Positions 1 through 8,586 are shown, numbered from the stretch's first letter. The stretch: 64,000 nt of DNA from an uncultured Cohaesibacter sp. (GCF_963664735.1 NZ_OY761553.1:1627303-1691302), one strand, 5' to 3'. The notes: a model not told the origin generated them from the sequence alone. Translations and numbers: made by a program.

Positions 1-21
1 ATGAGAAGCAATACGGGTCAT
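1..21 (-). CDS. First codons of a gene leaving the window, possibly glycerophosphodiester phosphodiesterase
   Basis: On the minus strand an AAGGAAA ribosome-binding site is followed by ATG at position 21 and the codons MTRIASH, after which the window ends. The gene would start 42 bases after the stop of the upstream permease, so it is probably in the same operon. Glycerophosphodiester phosphodiesterases commonly begin with a strand ending in a conserved HRG motif, and an IASH start fits this. The binding protein of this operon also resembles UgpB-type proteins. With seven residues this is only a guess; a Gfo/Idh or ATPase gene could also sit here. Confidence 0.3.
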
Positions 22-63
22 GTCTTTATTTCCTTGTCTTGATTTCCTTGTGCTCGGGATTGC

Positions 64-873
64 CTATTTGACAGCGCCCATTGTGATCCCCCGGACCAAA
101 TGGCGTTCAACAAGGGCAAAGCCGAGCAGAACCGGTAGAATTGAAATGGTTGAAGCGGCCATTACGAGCGGCCAGTTGATTAGGTCTTCGCCCGGATTGA
201 TGCGATATAGGCGGGCCAGGCCAACCTGTAGTGTGTAGAGATCGCTTTTGCCAATGGCGACCAGAGGCCAGATGTAGCTGTTCCATTCGTTGATGAAGAT
301 ATAGAGCGCCATGGACAAGACCGCAGGACGCGCCAGAGGCACAATCACGCGGGTCAAAACCTGTAGAGACGAGGCGCCATCCATATAAGCTGCTTCGTCC
401 AGAGATCGTGGAATACCCCGGATATATTGCCGCAAGAAGAAGGTCGCAAAGGCGTTTGCCATTGGTGGCAAGATCAATCCGGCATATGAATCCAGCAGCC
501 CCACACGGGCGAGCGTGAGATAGTTCGGGATGAGGCTGATGTGGCTAGGGATCATCAGCGTGGCAACCGTCAAGCCAAAGAACAGATCGTTGCCACGGAA
601 TGTAAAGCGCGCAAAGGCGTAGGCCGCAAGGGTCGCAATAGCGATGCCGCCGAGCGTGACAATGCCCGAAACGAGGATGCTGTTAAAGAGATAACGAGCA
701 AAGTGATATTGCCCTATGGCTCGCCCGTAATTGTCCATCGTAAACTCGACACCGCCGGCATAATAGGCATCTACCGTCTGAAAAGACAGCCACATGGAAT
801 AGAGCGCAGGCGAGAGAAACAGCAGCCCGACAATCAAGGCGAGACCGGAGCGGATCGGGTTTTCAAGCTTCAT
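64..873 (-). CDS. Carbohydrate ABC transporter permease, MalG/UgpE type
   Basis: Inner-membrane permease of 269 residues, the usual MalG-family length. It has about six membrane segments, the first at residues 11-32. The family's cytoplasmic EAA loop, which docks on the ATPase, is seen as EAAYMDGASSLQVLTRVIVPLARP around residues 160-183 (consensus EAAxxDGAxxxxxxxxIxLPxxxP). Its start overlaps the end of the upstream MalF-type gene by 11 bases, so the two are translationally coupled. Together with the binding protein upstream it forms an importer. No ATPase is visible; it may lie beyond the left edge. The substrate is not settled by sequence: a sugar, or glycerol-3-phosphate or its diesters if the edge gene is a phosphodiesterase. 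Confidence 0.9.
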   Translation of the reverse strand: MKLENPIRSGLALIVGLLFLSPALYSMWLSFQTVDAYYAGGVEFTMDNYGRAIGQYHFARYLFNSILVSGIVTLGGIAIATLAAYAFARFTFRGNDLFFGLTVATLMIPSHISLIPNYLTLARVGLLDSYAGLILPPMANAFATFFLRQYIRGIPRSLDEAAYMDGASSLQVLTRVIVPLARPAVLSMALYIFINEWNSYIWPLVAIGKSDLYTLQVGLARLYRINPGEDLINWPLVMAASTISILPVLLGFALVERHLVRGITMGAVK

Positions 874-1732
874 AATGCACCTTCCGTCCGATAATACGGG
901 ACTTGATGAGAGACAGAGCGATAAGAATGATGAACAGGAGCACGGCCAGTGCGGATCCGGTTCCGATATCGAACAGGGTGAAGCCGACGCGATAGAGCAT
1001 GTTCACCAGCATGTCAGTCGCGCTTGCCGGTCCGCCGTCGGTCATGACGTTGACGATAGTAAAAACCTGGAAAGCTTCAATGACGGAGATGACCAGCAGA
1101 AAATAGGTGGTAGGCATGACCAGAGGCATGGTGATCCGGCGAAAGACATGGAAGCGCCCTCCCCCATCAACAGATGCCGCATCGTAAAGTTCATCGGGGA
1201 TTGCCTGAAGACCGGCGATGTAAATCACGATGTCGTAACCGATCTGCTTCCATGTATTGACGAGAATCAGCACCCAAAGGGCGATCTGCGGGTCTTGCAG
1301 CCATGGCACTTTGCCGATCCCCACAACCTTCAGCAGTTCATTGGCCACGCCGTAATCGGTCGCAAAGATCCATGAAAACACAACCGCGATGGAAACTGTC
1401 GAGGTCACCGAAGGCAAAAAGAAGGCACCGCGCAGCAGGCGCGTTTCGAATTTGTCACCGGTCAGCCAGTTGGCAATCAACAAGGCCAGACCAAGGCGCA
1501 ACGGCACAGAAAAAAGGGCGAACAGTCCCGTAACACGCAGGGAATTCCAGAATTCGGTAGAACTGAGCAATAACTGATAATTTTCAAACCCGACAAACGG
1601 TTTCGTCGGCGACATGAAGTCCCATTCCCGGAAGCTGAGATTGATGCTCGTGAAAATGGGTATGTAGGTAAAGACCGCAATGAAAGCCATCAACGGCACG
1701 ATATAGAGATAGGGAGAAAGCTTGCGGACCAT
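863..1732 (-). CDS. Carbohydrate ABC transporter permease, MalF/UgpA type
   Basis: Inner-membrane permease of 289 residues with six predicted membrane segments, the first at about residues 8-30. The EAA loop is visible near residues 183-203 (DELYDAASVDGGGRFHVFRR). The start at 1732 has an AGG-type ribosome-binding site six bases upstream. The gene lies between the binding-protein gene, 125 bases upstream, and the MalG-type permease that it overlaps. It is the partner permease of the same importer. The length and order (binding protein, MalF, MalG) are standard for the CUT1 class of sugar transporters. Confidence 0.9.
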   Translation of the reverse strand: MVRKLSPYLYIVPLMAFIAVFTYIPIFTSINLSFREWDFMSPTKPFVGFENYQLLLSSTEFWNSLRVTGLFALFSVPLRLGLALLIANWLTGDKFETRLLRGAFFLPSVTSTVSIAVVFSWIFATDYGVANELLKVVGIGKVPWLQDPQIALWVLILVNTWKQIGYDIVIYIAGLQAIPDELYDAASVDGGGRFHVFRRITMPLVMPTTYFLLVISVIEAFQVFTIVNVMTDGGPASATDMLVNMLYRVGFTLFDIGTGSALAVLLFIILIALSLIKSRIIGRKVHYEA

Positions 1733-1804
1733 GGAAGCTACCTAACGATCTTGGCCCGTCGATCGACTAAGGCCAATCAGTTTATTTCTTGAAATCAAGG
1801 CAAT

Positions 1805-1833
1805 AGGACGGAGACCAATGAAAGCCCCGTCCT
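1805..1833 (-). terminator. Stem-loop between binding-protein and permease genes
   Basis: AGGACGG at 1805-1811 pairs with CCGTCCT at 1827-1833 (7 base pairs, 15-base loop). It lies 24 bases after the binding-protein stop and before the permease start, with no T-run. Such hairpins between a periplasmic binding protein and its permeases commonly raise the relative level of the binding protein by partial termination or transcript protection. That role is inferred. Confidence 0.4.
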
Positions 1834-1857
1834 GTTCAGCTCATAAATCGGGGTGCT

Positions 1858-3123
1858 TTACTTAGCCAGACGTTCAGCTTCGGCACGCGTTTTGACGGCG
1901 AACTCCGTGAGAACTTCCTTCACGTCGCGCTGGCCAAGAGCCATAGCCTGCCAGAGATCATATTCGCTGGCGCGCATCCATGTAACGACAGGAGGACGGG
2001 GACGACCACGGGCAAAGTCGAGCTGATTGATGGCAACATCAATGCCCGGCTGTTTGGCCAGAGCTTCTTTGGCCAGAGCCTGTTCTGCGGTGTGCTTGTT
2101 GATCGGCATGTAACCGGTGCCGGAGAACCAGATCGCGTTTGATTCAGCGGATGCTGCAAAGCTTATGAACTTGTAGGCTGCGTCTTTGACATCCTGTTCG
2201 GCGGTAGAGAGAATGCCGATACCTGCACCACCAATCGGCACGGAGCAGACCTTGTTGCATGGCATTGGGCGCACCGCGAGATTGTCGCCGAGAGCCTTTT
2301 TGGAACGAACATAGTTGCCGGTAGAATTCATCATGATGCCAACCTTTCCCTGTAGGAAAGCGTCGCGACCGATGTTTTCCTTGGTCACCCCGTCAGGGGA
2401 AGCAACATGATTTTCGTGAACCAGTGAAGCCATCCATTGATAGGCTTCGATGGTGTTGGGGGAATCGAGCAGGATTTCGCCGGTCTTGGAGTCAATCATG
2501 TCGCTATCGTTGTCCATGATCAGGCCCCAGCGGGCAAACTGCCCCGGTGCGGCGATACCGGTAATACCCTGATCGCCCAGTTTTTCGGTGATCTGCTTTG
2601 AAACTTTCAGGATATCGTCGTAGTTTTTCAAGGAAGGTTCTTCAGAAAAACCGGCTTTGGCAAAGATATCCTTGTTGTAATAAAGCACAGGCGTGGAGGA
2701 GTTGAACGGCACGATGTAATTCTTGCTGTTGAACACACCAACTTCACGGGCGAACCCGAAGAGGTCATCTTTCAGAGGGTCGTTGTTGACATAGTCCGTC
2801 AGGTCGGTGAGCACACCGCGGTCAGCAAACAGACCATAGCGGGTCACTTCCATTATGACAGCGTCAGGCTCGCGATGAGCTGGAATTGCAGCCTGCAGTT
2901 TTGCGACGATATCATTGTAGTTGCCGATAAATTCAGGCTTGATTTCGATGCCGGGGTTCGCGGCTTCAAAGTTATCAATAATTTTTTGCAGTGCTTGTCC
3001 GTTTGGCTTTTCCGGATTGAAACTATGCCAGAAAGTAACGGTCGTAGCGGCCAGAGCAATATGGGCAGAACCGATCAGAGCGATCAGGCTGGCACCAGCC
3101 AATTTGATGAAATTGCGGGTCAC
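1858..3123 (-). CDS. Extracellular solute-binding protein, family 1 (UgpB/MalE-like)
   Basis: Periplasmic binding protein of a CUT1 importer, 421 residues. The open frame extends 15 codons further, but a strong AAGGAGAG ribosome-binding site lies just upstream of the GTG at 3123. That start gives a clean Sec signal peptide (positive MTRNFIK, a hydrophobic core, and a cut after HIALA near residue 25). The mature start TTVTFWHSF and the FEAANPGIEIKPEF segment are typical of UgpB-like family 1 proteins, hinting at glycerol-3-phosphate or a related ligand; a sugar is equally possible. It is the first gene of the operon with the two permeases. Repeats of AATTGCA just upstream look like an operator. 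Confidence 0.88.
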   Translation of the reverse strand: MTRNFIKLAGASLIALIGSAHIALAATTVTFWHSFNPEKPNGQALQKIIDNFEAANPGIEIKPEFIGNYNDIVAKLQAAIPAHREPDAVIMEVTRYGLFADRGVLTDLTDYVNNDPLKDDLFGFAREVGVFNSKNYIVPFNSSTPVLYYNKDIFAKAGFSEEPSLKNYDDILKVSKQITEKLGDQGITGIAAPGQFARWGLIMDNDSDMIDSKTGEILLDSPNTIEAYQWMASLVHENHVASPDGVTKENIGRDAFLQGKVGIMMNSTGNYVRSKKALGDNLAVRPMPCNKVCSVPIGGAGIGILSTAEQDVKDAAYKFISFAASAESNAIWFSGTGYMPINKHTAEQALAKEALAKQPGIDVAINQLDFARGRPRPPVVTWMRASEYDLWQAMALGQRDVKEVLTEFAVKTRAEAERLAK

Positions 3124-3143
3124 AGGACTCTCCTTGCAACTGA

Positions 3144-3170
3144 AATTGCAGTGAATTGCAAGATGCAATT
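3144..3170. promoter_or_regulatory. AATTGCA repeat cluster, candidate operator of the ABC operon
   Basis: A perfect inverted repeat AATTGCA-AGA-TGCAATT occupies 3154-3170, and another AATTGCA copy lies at 3144-3150, ten bases away. The cluster is 21-47 bases upstream of the GTG start of the binding-protein gene. This is where a repressor would block the promoter. No regulator gene lies next to the operon, so the protein that binds is unknown. Confidence 0.5.
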
Positions 3171-3196
3171 ACAATGGCAATATTACAGCTTTCGTA

Positions 3197-3217
3197 CATC
3201 AAAATGAAAGTTTGATG
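3197..3217. promoter_or_regulatory. Inverted repeat CATCAAA-N7-TTTGATG
   Basis: CATCAAA at 3197-3203 mirrors TTTGATG at 3211-3217 with a seven-base spacer. It lies about 75 bases upstream of the binding-protein start and 55 bases from the end of the acetyltransferase gene. It could be a regulator site or a small hairpin at the end of the acetyltransferase transcript. Confidence 0.35.
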
Positions 3218-3271
3218 ACAAAGAGCAATTCCCTTCCGGACGTTTGATAAGTCCGCCCTCTGGCTACACCT

Positions 3272-3772
3272 TTACTGACACGCACTCGCATTGGGTTCTG
3301 AGGAAGAAGCATCAAGCGACTTCACCATGAATATGCGCATTTTACCGTCAGGCTTGACTTTTCTTGGCCCGACCCGCTCCAGCACGAATCCTTGTCGCTC
3401 GTAAAAGCGCCTTAAATGCTCATATTGCTGAAGCGTATAAAGTTCCATTTCGCGATAGCCAGCCTTGCGTGCAAAGCTTACGGCATCGTCCATCATGGCC
3501 GCCCCCAAACCGCTTTTCTGTTTGTCTGGATGAAGAGCAAAAAGCGAGAGCATGACACGCCCCGGAGCAGACCCTTCTTCAAAAACAACAATCCCGGTGC
3601 GCCCCCGCCAGAAGAGCACATTGCCCTTATCGATCTGAGCCGCAATCTCTTCAAATGGCCCGGGTGCTTCCCTACCTGCACCGCGCGCATAGTCGTAAAA
3701 ACCGGCATAAAGCAGTTTTTCAGCATCGTCCTGCTCTGTTGCGAGAGCTGGAGACAGATTTGATAAAGTCAT
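3272..3772 (-). CDS. GNAT-family N-acetyltransferase
   Basis: Acetyl-CoA-dependent N-acetyltransferase of 166 residues; the substrate is unknown. The frame is open 30 codons further, but ATG 3772 has an AGGAA ribosome-binding site and begins the conserved part. The GNAT core is visible: strand beta4 (VMLSLFALHPDKQKSGLG), where the acetyl-CoA pyrophosphate loop Q-K-S-G-L-G-A stands for the usual Q/RxxGxG/A, then helix AAMMDDAVSFARKAGY and the closing FYERQGF motif around residues 127-133. It is a stand-alone gene between the ABC operon and the small membrane protein gene, on the same strand. Related enzymes act on antibiotics, peptides or polyamines. Confidence 0.85.
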   Translation of the reverse strand: MTLSNLSPALATEQDDAEKLLYAGFYDYARGAGREAPGPFEEIAAQIDKGNVLFWRGRTGIVVFEEGSAPGRVMLSLFALHPDKQKSGLGAAMMDDAVSFARKAGYREMELYTLQQYEHLRRFYERQGFVLERVGPRKVKPDGKMRIFMVKSLDASSSEPNASACQ

Positions 3773-4031
3773 GAAAATTCCTATTGAGATCTTGCCAGTT
3801 TTTGGACTAACAGCAAGATCCTGAATGATTTGTGAGATGATTCTGCGCCAGATCGTCACCAATCAGCAGCTTGTACCGAGGCGCGAAACCTTTGCTGCAG
3901 CACCTAGAAAGACCATACTAAAGCGCCGACTTTGCAAGCTTGTGACCGTTTGCCAACCAATCTGAGAAATAACGGAACAGATTGCCAAACTCACGCAGAG
4001 GTCGGTAAGTCCAACCTGATCAGGCGGCTGG

Positions 4032-4250
4032 CTAGGACACTTTCTTTTCTTCATTCGGGCCAACGACATGGCAACTTGAGCAACCAGCACCGCTGCTGGG
4101 GCAGGCATGACAACTTTTGCGCCCCTTCCAGAGTCTGATATAGAGATAACCGATTGCAACAGCCAGAACGAGCCCTAGCCCCATGGAATCCCAAACGCCC
4201 TGAAGAGACGCTGCGGCTTGAGATGCAGTTTCCGTTACCTGGTTGTCCAT
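4032..4250 (-). CDS. Small cysteine-rich membrane protein, FeoB-associated type
   Basis: Protein of 72 residues. The N-terminal third is polar. A single membrane helix (MGLGLVLAVAIGYLYIRLW, about residues 22-40) is followed by a basic KGRK stop and a cytoplasmic tail with four cysteines in two CxxC-like pairs (CHAC and CSSC). This layout matches the small cysteine-rich proteins annotated as FeoB-associated, thought to help ferrous iron uptake or bind metal. No feoA or feoB gene lies in the window. ATG 4250 was chosen because an ACGGAG box lies six bases before it, whereas the in-frame ATG at 4256 directly abuts that box. Confidence 0.6.
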   Translation of the reverse strand: MDNQVTETASQAAASLQGVWDSMGLGLVLAVAIGYLYIRLWKGRKSCHACPSSGAGCSSCHVVGPNEEKKVS

Positions 4251-4345
4251 AGCCATCTCCGTTTCATAGCAAAGCCTTGTCAAGACAAGTCTACATCCAC
4301 TGAACTGATCTGTCAGCAAAGCTGTTCTAAAAATCAAGACAAGCA

Positions 4346-4377
4346 GGCTCTCAGATAAAAACGAAGCGATGAGAGCC
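4346..4377 (-). terminator. Possible terminator of the AraC-type gene
   Basis: GGCTCTCA at 4346-4353 pairs with TGAGAGCC at 4370-4377, an 8-base-pair stem starting 20 bases after the AraC gene's stop codon. On the minus strand the T-rich stretch comes only about 12 bases after the stem, so it is not a textbook terminator. Confidence 0.35.
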
Positions 4378-4396
4378 CATCTCGTACCAGACGTGC

Positions 4397-5296
4397 TTAA
4401 TCGGTATAGTGATAGATATCACCGGTGGTGAGAAATTTACGCCGATCCGCCGAAATGCGATAGTAAGATGGACTAACGCCCATATATTGCTTGAACATGC
4501 GCGAGAAGAAATAAACGTCGCTATAGCCGACCGCCAGAGCCGTTGCATTAACGCTTTTACCGGTAAGGAGAATATTCATAGCCTTCTCCATCCTCTTGAA
4601 TTCCATAAACTTTCTCGGAGTGTACCCGATTTTTGTCTTGAAGGCCCGGCGGAAGTAATCATCGTTATAGGGAACCGAGGCGATCAGGCGTTCGGCTTCG
4701 TCTTTGTCCAGCGGATCGCGCGATATCTGGGCGGCGATCAGCATGACATGCAATGAGAGGGCATCCTGTCCGCCCAGGTTCTGCAAAGAATCCTCACTCC
4801 AACGCACAAAGGCGCAGTCGAGATAGGCGAGCAGAATGACCATGAAGAGATGGACTTGCTGAAGAGTTGTTGAAGATGACGGCGCAATGGAGCGGTAATA
4901 TCGCACCAACGATTCCAACTGTTCCCAATTGGGAAGCTGGACCACTGGCTTGAGCTCCATCTGCTGGATCAGATCCACATTATCGAACAGGGTCAGCGTA
5001 AAATGCTGAGCAACTCCAGTATATTGGTCCCCATGATCAAGGCGGCCCTCGAAGTGAGACCCTGCGGGAATGAGCATCGCTTCCCCGCGCTGCTGACGCA
5101 CTTCAACGCCATCCAGAAAATACTGTGCTCCGCCCGTCAAGCAGATCACAAGATCATGAACATCGTTTGACTTGTGCACGCTCCAAGTTGCAGAGTGCCG
5201 CATTTTGATCGTTGATCTTGCAAGATTCAAGTTCAAAGATGTTGCAGGGATTCCCTCCAAAATCGAATGTTCGGTTTTATCTATGATTTTGTTCAT
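4397..5296 (-). CDS. AraC-family transcriptional regulator
   Basis: Regulator of 299 residues. The N-terminal half (about 1-170) resembles a cupin-type sensor domain (VRQQRGEAMLIPAGSHFE is a typical cupin strand). The C-terminal 100 residues carry the two AraC helix-turn-helix motifs: DDYFRRAFKTKIGYTPRKF near 215-233 and ALAVGYSDVYFFSRMFKQ near 254-271, followed by the closing GVSPSYYR. It is transcribed divergently from the pectin-fragment operon across a 365-base gap, so it most likely activates that operon in response to an oligogalacturonide. The inducer is inferred from context only. Confidence 0.92.
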   Translation of the reverse strand: MNKIIDKTEHSILEGIPATSLNLNLARSTIKMRHSATWSVHKSNDVHDLVICLTGGAQYFLDGVEVRQQRGEAMLIPAGSHFEGRLDHGDQYTGVAQHFTLTLFDNVDLIQQMELKPVVQLPNWEQLESLVRYYRSIAPSSSTTLQQVHLFMVILLAYLDCAFVRWSEDSLQNLGGQDALSLHVMLIAAQISRDPLDKDEAERLIASVPYNDDYFRRAFKTKIGYTPRKFMEFKRMEKAMNILLTGKSVNATALAVGYSDVYFFSRMFKQYMGVSPSYYRISADRRKFLTTGDIYHYTD

Positions 5297-5661
5297 AATC
5301 CTTCATTCCATTCGCAACCTTGTCGTGATCATATGCCAGAAACAAGGATACTGGAGGAAATCAGAAGACGTCCCTTACTTCTGATGGTAAAATCAAAAGT
5401 GAGACATACAAATTCTCACTTACGATGTGCACTAAAATGAACATCTCACATATCCATGTCAATATGCTGATGACTTTTCGTGCATCAACCTTTGGTAAAG
5501 CGTTTCAAATTCCTGCGGAATTCCTCACAAAAAGCGGATTCCGGACTATCTGACTGCACGGCTGAGTATGGAGCTCTTGCCGTCTGGCAGCTCAATTCAC
5601 GGTGATGAGCAGCGGCTGCGGCCATCATCCTTGGTTAAACTACTAACGGGAGGATAGAGCC
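5297..5661. promoter_or_regulatory. Divergent control region of AraC gene and pectin operon, with inverted repeat
   Basis: This 365-base gap separates the divergent regulator and operon and must hold both promoters. A perfect inverted repeat AAGTGAGA-N9-TCTCACTT lies at 5397-5421, roughly 100 bases from the AraC start. A related TCTCAC half-site follows at about 5445. The operon start codon is preceded by a strong GGGAGGA box at 5649-5655. I could not fix -35/-10 elements with confidence. Confidence 0.45.
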
Positions 5662-6546
5662 TTGGGCGGCGAAAATCGCTATCTCGGTCTTGCCTACTTG
5701 TCACCCTACATCGTAGGGTTGCTGGTCTTTACGGCTTTTCCCTTTGCTTACTCATTCTATCTGAGTTTCACAGACTATTCTCTGATGAGCTCTCCGGAAT
5801 GGGTTGGCCTGGACAACTATACCAAGTTGTTTACCCGAGACCGTACCTTTGACAAGTCACTCAAAGTGACCTTGATTTACGTGTTCTCTACGGTTCCACT
5901 GAAGCTGGTCTTTGCGCTGTTTATTGCAGTGATCCTGAACTACAAGCTGAAAGCCATCAACTTTTTCCGCACAGCTTACTATGTTCCATCCATTCTTGGC
6001 GGATCCATCGCGATCGCAGTGCTGTGGCGCTATGTTTTTGCTGACACAGGTCTGGTCAACATGGTTCTGGGAGTAGTTGGTATTGAGGGTATCAACTGGT
6101 TCGGGGATCCAACCAACGCGCTGTTTACGATCACGCTTTTGCGCTGCTGGCAGTTTGGCTCGGCCATGGTGATTTTCCTCGCCGCGTTGCAAGGCGTGGA
6201 CAAGTCTCTTTATGAAGCTGCTGCGGTGGATGATGCCAACCAGTGGCAAGTTTTCCGCCACATCACCCTGCCGCTGATCACCCCGGTGATCTTCTTCAAC
6301 CTGATCATGCAGAGCGTGCAGGCCTTCCAGGAATTCAACGGCCCCTACATCATCACCAACGGTGGCCCGCTGAAATCGACTTATCTGTTGCCGCTCTATA
6401 TTTATGACAAGGCCTTCAGGAGCTTTGAAATGGGCTACGCCTCGGCGATTGCCTGGATCCTGTTCACCATGATCATGATTTTGACCGTTGTTGCTTTCTG
6501 GTCTTCCAAAAAGTGGGTCTATTACGCTGGCGACAAAAGGAGCTGA
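5662..6546 (+). CDS. Oligogalacturonide-type ABC transporter permease (MalF-like)
   Basis: Inner-membrane permease of 294 residues starting at TTG 5662, which follows a GGGAGGAT ribosome-binding site at the right spacing. Six membrane segments are visible, the first at about 9-30. The EAA loop reads YEAAAVDDANQWQVFRHIT near residues 187-205. It is the first gene of a five-gene operon: permease, permease, ATPase, GH28, GH105. That setting makes pectin fragments (oligogalacturonides or rhamnogalacturonides) the likely cargo, as for the TogMNAB and Agu systems. No binding-protein gene is in the operon, so it must be elsewhere. Confidence 0.9.
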   Translation: MGGENRYLGLAYLSPYIVGLLVFTAFPFAYSFYLSFTDYSLMSSPEWVGLDNYTKLFTRDRTFDKSLKVTLIYVFSTVPLKLVFALFIAVILNYKLKAINFFRTAYYVPSILGGSIAIAVLWRYVFADTGLVNMVLGVVGIEGINWFGDPTNALFTITLLRCWQFGSAMVIFLAALQGVDKSLYEAAAVDDANQWQVFRHITLPLITPVIFFNLIMQSVQAFQEFNGPYIITNGGPLKSTYLLPLYIYDKAFRSFEMGYASAIAWILFTMIMILTVVAFWSSKKWVYYAGDKRS

Positions 6547-6549
6547 TCC

Positions 6550-7452
6550 ATGACATATGAAATGGCAAATTCCTCTGTTGCCGAGGATATGGAACGCGTC
6601 AACCGTCTGATAGCACGGCGCCAAAAGATCAACTCTCTGGTTCGTTATGTGCTGTTGATCGTCGTTGGTTTCATCATGCTCTATCCGCTGATCTGGCTGG
6701 TGGGTGCATCCTTCAAAACCAACTCCGAGATCTTCTCAAATCCGGGCTTCTGGCCCAAGGAGCCAACAATCAGCGGTTATGTCAAGGGCTGGCAGACATC
6801 AACGCCATACACCTTCGGGCATTTCTTCTGGAATACCTTCCTGATCATTCTGCCAAAAACGATCGGGACATGCATCAGCGCCTCGCTGGTGGCTTATGGC
6901 TTTGCCCGCTTCGAGTTCCCGATGAAGAAACTGTTCTTCTCGCTTCTCATTGCCACCTTGCTGTTGCCAAACGTTGTGACCCGCATTCCTCAGTATCTTC
7001 TGTTCCGTGATATGGGATGGCTCGATACATTCCTGCCGCTGTGGGTGCCTTCGGCACTGGCCGGAGATGCGTTCTTCACCTTCATGCTGGTTCAGTTCCT
7101 GCGCGGCATTCCCCGCGACATGGAGGAAGCCGCCCGAGTGGATGGCGCCAACAGCCTGCAGACCCTGTGGTATATCGTGACCCCACTGCTGGCTCCGGCG
7201 CTCATCTCGGTTGCCCTGTTCCAGTTCATGTGGACCATGAACGACTTCCTTGGTCCTCTCATCTATCTGTCCTCGGTTGACAAATTCCCTGTCTCCCTGG
7301 CTCTCAAACTATCCATCGACACGACGGAAGCCTTCGACTGGAACCAGATCCTGGCGATGTCCGTGCTCGCAATCACGCCTGCGCTGATCGTCTTCTTCAT
7401 GGCGCAGAAATACTTCATCGAAGGCATCTCAACAGGCGGAGTTAAAGGGTAA
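6550..7452 (+). CDS. Oligogalacturonide-type ABC transporter permease (MalG-like)
   Basis: Second permease of the pectin-fragment importer, 300 residues. A cytoplasmic N-terminus of about 35 residues is followed by six membrane segments. The EAA loop is seen around residues 196-216 (MEEAARVDGANSLQTLWY). The C-terminal FIEGISTGGVKG is the usual MalG tail. It starts three bases after the preceding stop, with a GGAG box inside the end of that gene, so the pair is co-translated. It forms the membrane channel with the gene at 5662. Confidence 0.92.
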   Translation: MTYEMANSSVAEDMERVNRLIARRQKINSLVRYVLLIVVGFIMLYPLIWLVGASFKTNSEIFSNPGFWPKEPTISGYVKGWQTSTPYTFGHFFWNTFLIILPKTIGTCISASLVAYGFARFEFPMKKLFFSLLIATLLLPNVVTRIPQYLLFRDMGWLDTFLPLWVPSALAGDAFFTFMLVQFLRGIPRDMEEAARVDGANSLQTLWYIVTPLLAPALISVALFQFMWTMNDFLGPLIYLSSVDKFPVSLALKLSIDTTEAFDWNQILAMSVLAITPALIVFFMAQKYFIEGISTGGVKG

Positions 7453-7455
7453 ATC

Positions 7456-8577
7456 ATGGCACACCTTCAACTTAAGAAACTCGTAAAACGCTACCCTAAC
7501 GGCTTCGAGGCTGTCCACGGCATCGATCTTGATGTTCAGGACGGTGAGTTCATGGTGCTGGTCGGTCCGTCTGGCTGCGCGAAATCAACCACCCTGCGTA
7601 TGGTTGCCGGTCTGGAATCGGTAACCGGCGGCGAAATCCGCATCGGTGAGCAGGTTGTCAACACACTGGCTCCGGGTCGTCGCGGCATCGCCATGGTGTT
7701 TCAGAATTATGCGCTCTATCCGCATATGAAAGTAAAGAACAATCTCTCATTTGGTCTTCGCCTTGCTGGTCGTCCAAAAGCAGAGATTGAAGCAGCCACC
7801 AATGAAGTGGCGGAAATTCTTGAAATCGAGCCTTTGCTTGATCGCCTGCCCAAAGAACTGTCCGGTGGACAGGCCCAGCGTGTGGCTCTTGGACGTGCCT
7901 TGATCAAGAAACCGGAAGTTTTCCTGTTTGACGAACCTCTTTCCAACCTTGATGCCAAACTCCGCGCGTCCATGCGTGTTCGCATCACGGACTTGCATCG
8001 TCGCCTGAAGGAAGAAGGCCGTCCGGCTACCGTCATCTATGTGACCCATGACCAGACCGAAGCCATGACCATGGGCGACCGCATCTGTGTCATGAAGGAA
8101 GGTCACATCATGCAGGTTGCGGATCCCGTTACGCTTTATGATAAGCCGGACAATGCCTTTGTGGCCGGCTTCATCGGCACACCGGAAATGAACCTGATCA
8201 CAGCAGATCTTTCAATTGCGGGATCGCATACGTTGAAAATCGGCAGCCAGACCATTTCTCTTGACCCATCATTGGCCTCTCGTATCAAGTCTTCTGCCGA
8301 CAATAGCAAAGTGATTTTCGGTATTCGCCCGCAGCATTTCCATCTGGTCGAGAACGGCACTGCCGATGCTTTGACTGGTGAAGTCTCTGCGCTCGAATTC
8401 ATGGGACACGAGGTCTATCTGCACGTCAATGTCGAGGGCAATTCGCTCATCGTGGTTGTTCCTGGCGAAGAATATGACCCTTCGAAGGTACGCGGCTCCA
8501 AAGTGACCCTGAAGGTCAATGAAGCTCGCGCTCATATCTTCGACAAAGAGAGCGGGAAGAACATCTCACTCATCTGA
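7456..8577 (+). CDS. ugpC: Sugar ABC transporter ATP-binding protein, UgpC/MalK family
   Basis: Cytoplasmic ATPase of 373 residues that powers the importer. Walker A reads GPSGCAKSTT near residues 37-46 (with alanine where many have glycine). The signature LSGGQAQRVALGRA is near 134-147 and Walker B VFLFDEPLSNLD near 154-165, with the H-loop in YVTHDQTEAM. Residues from about 235 on form the MalK-type regulatory TOBE domain. It starts four bases after the permease gene. The symbol ugpC is the family label usually given to such ATPases; in function it serves the pectin operon and may also serve other importers such as the one at 1-3 kb, which shows no ATPase. Confidence 0.92.
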   Translation: MAHLQLKKLVKRYPNGFEAVHGIDLDVQDGEFMVLVGPSGCAKSTTLRMVAGLESVTGGEIRIGEQVVNTLAPGRRGIAMVFQNYALYPHMKVKNNLSFGLRLAGRPKAEIEAATNEVAEILEIEPLLDRLPKELSGGQAQRVALGRALIKKPEVFLFDEPLSNLDAKLRASMRVRITDLHRRLKEEGRPATVIYVTHDQTEAMTMGDRICVMKEGHIMQVADPVTLYDKPDNAFVAGFIGTPEMNLITADLSIAGSHTLKIGSQTISLDPSLASRIKSSADNSKVIFGIRPQHFHLVENGTADALTGEVSALEFMGHEVYLHVNVEGNSLIVVVPGEEYDPSKVRGSKVTLKVNEARAHIFDKESGKNISLI

Positions 8578-8586
8578 TAAACGCCG

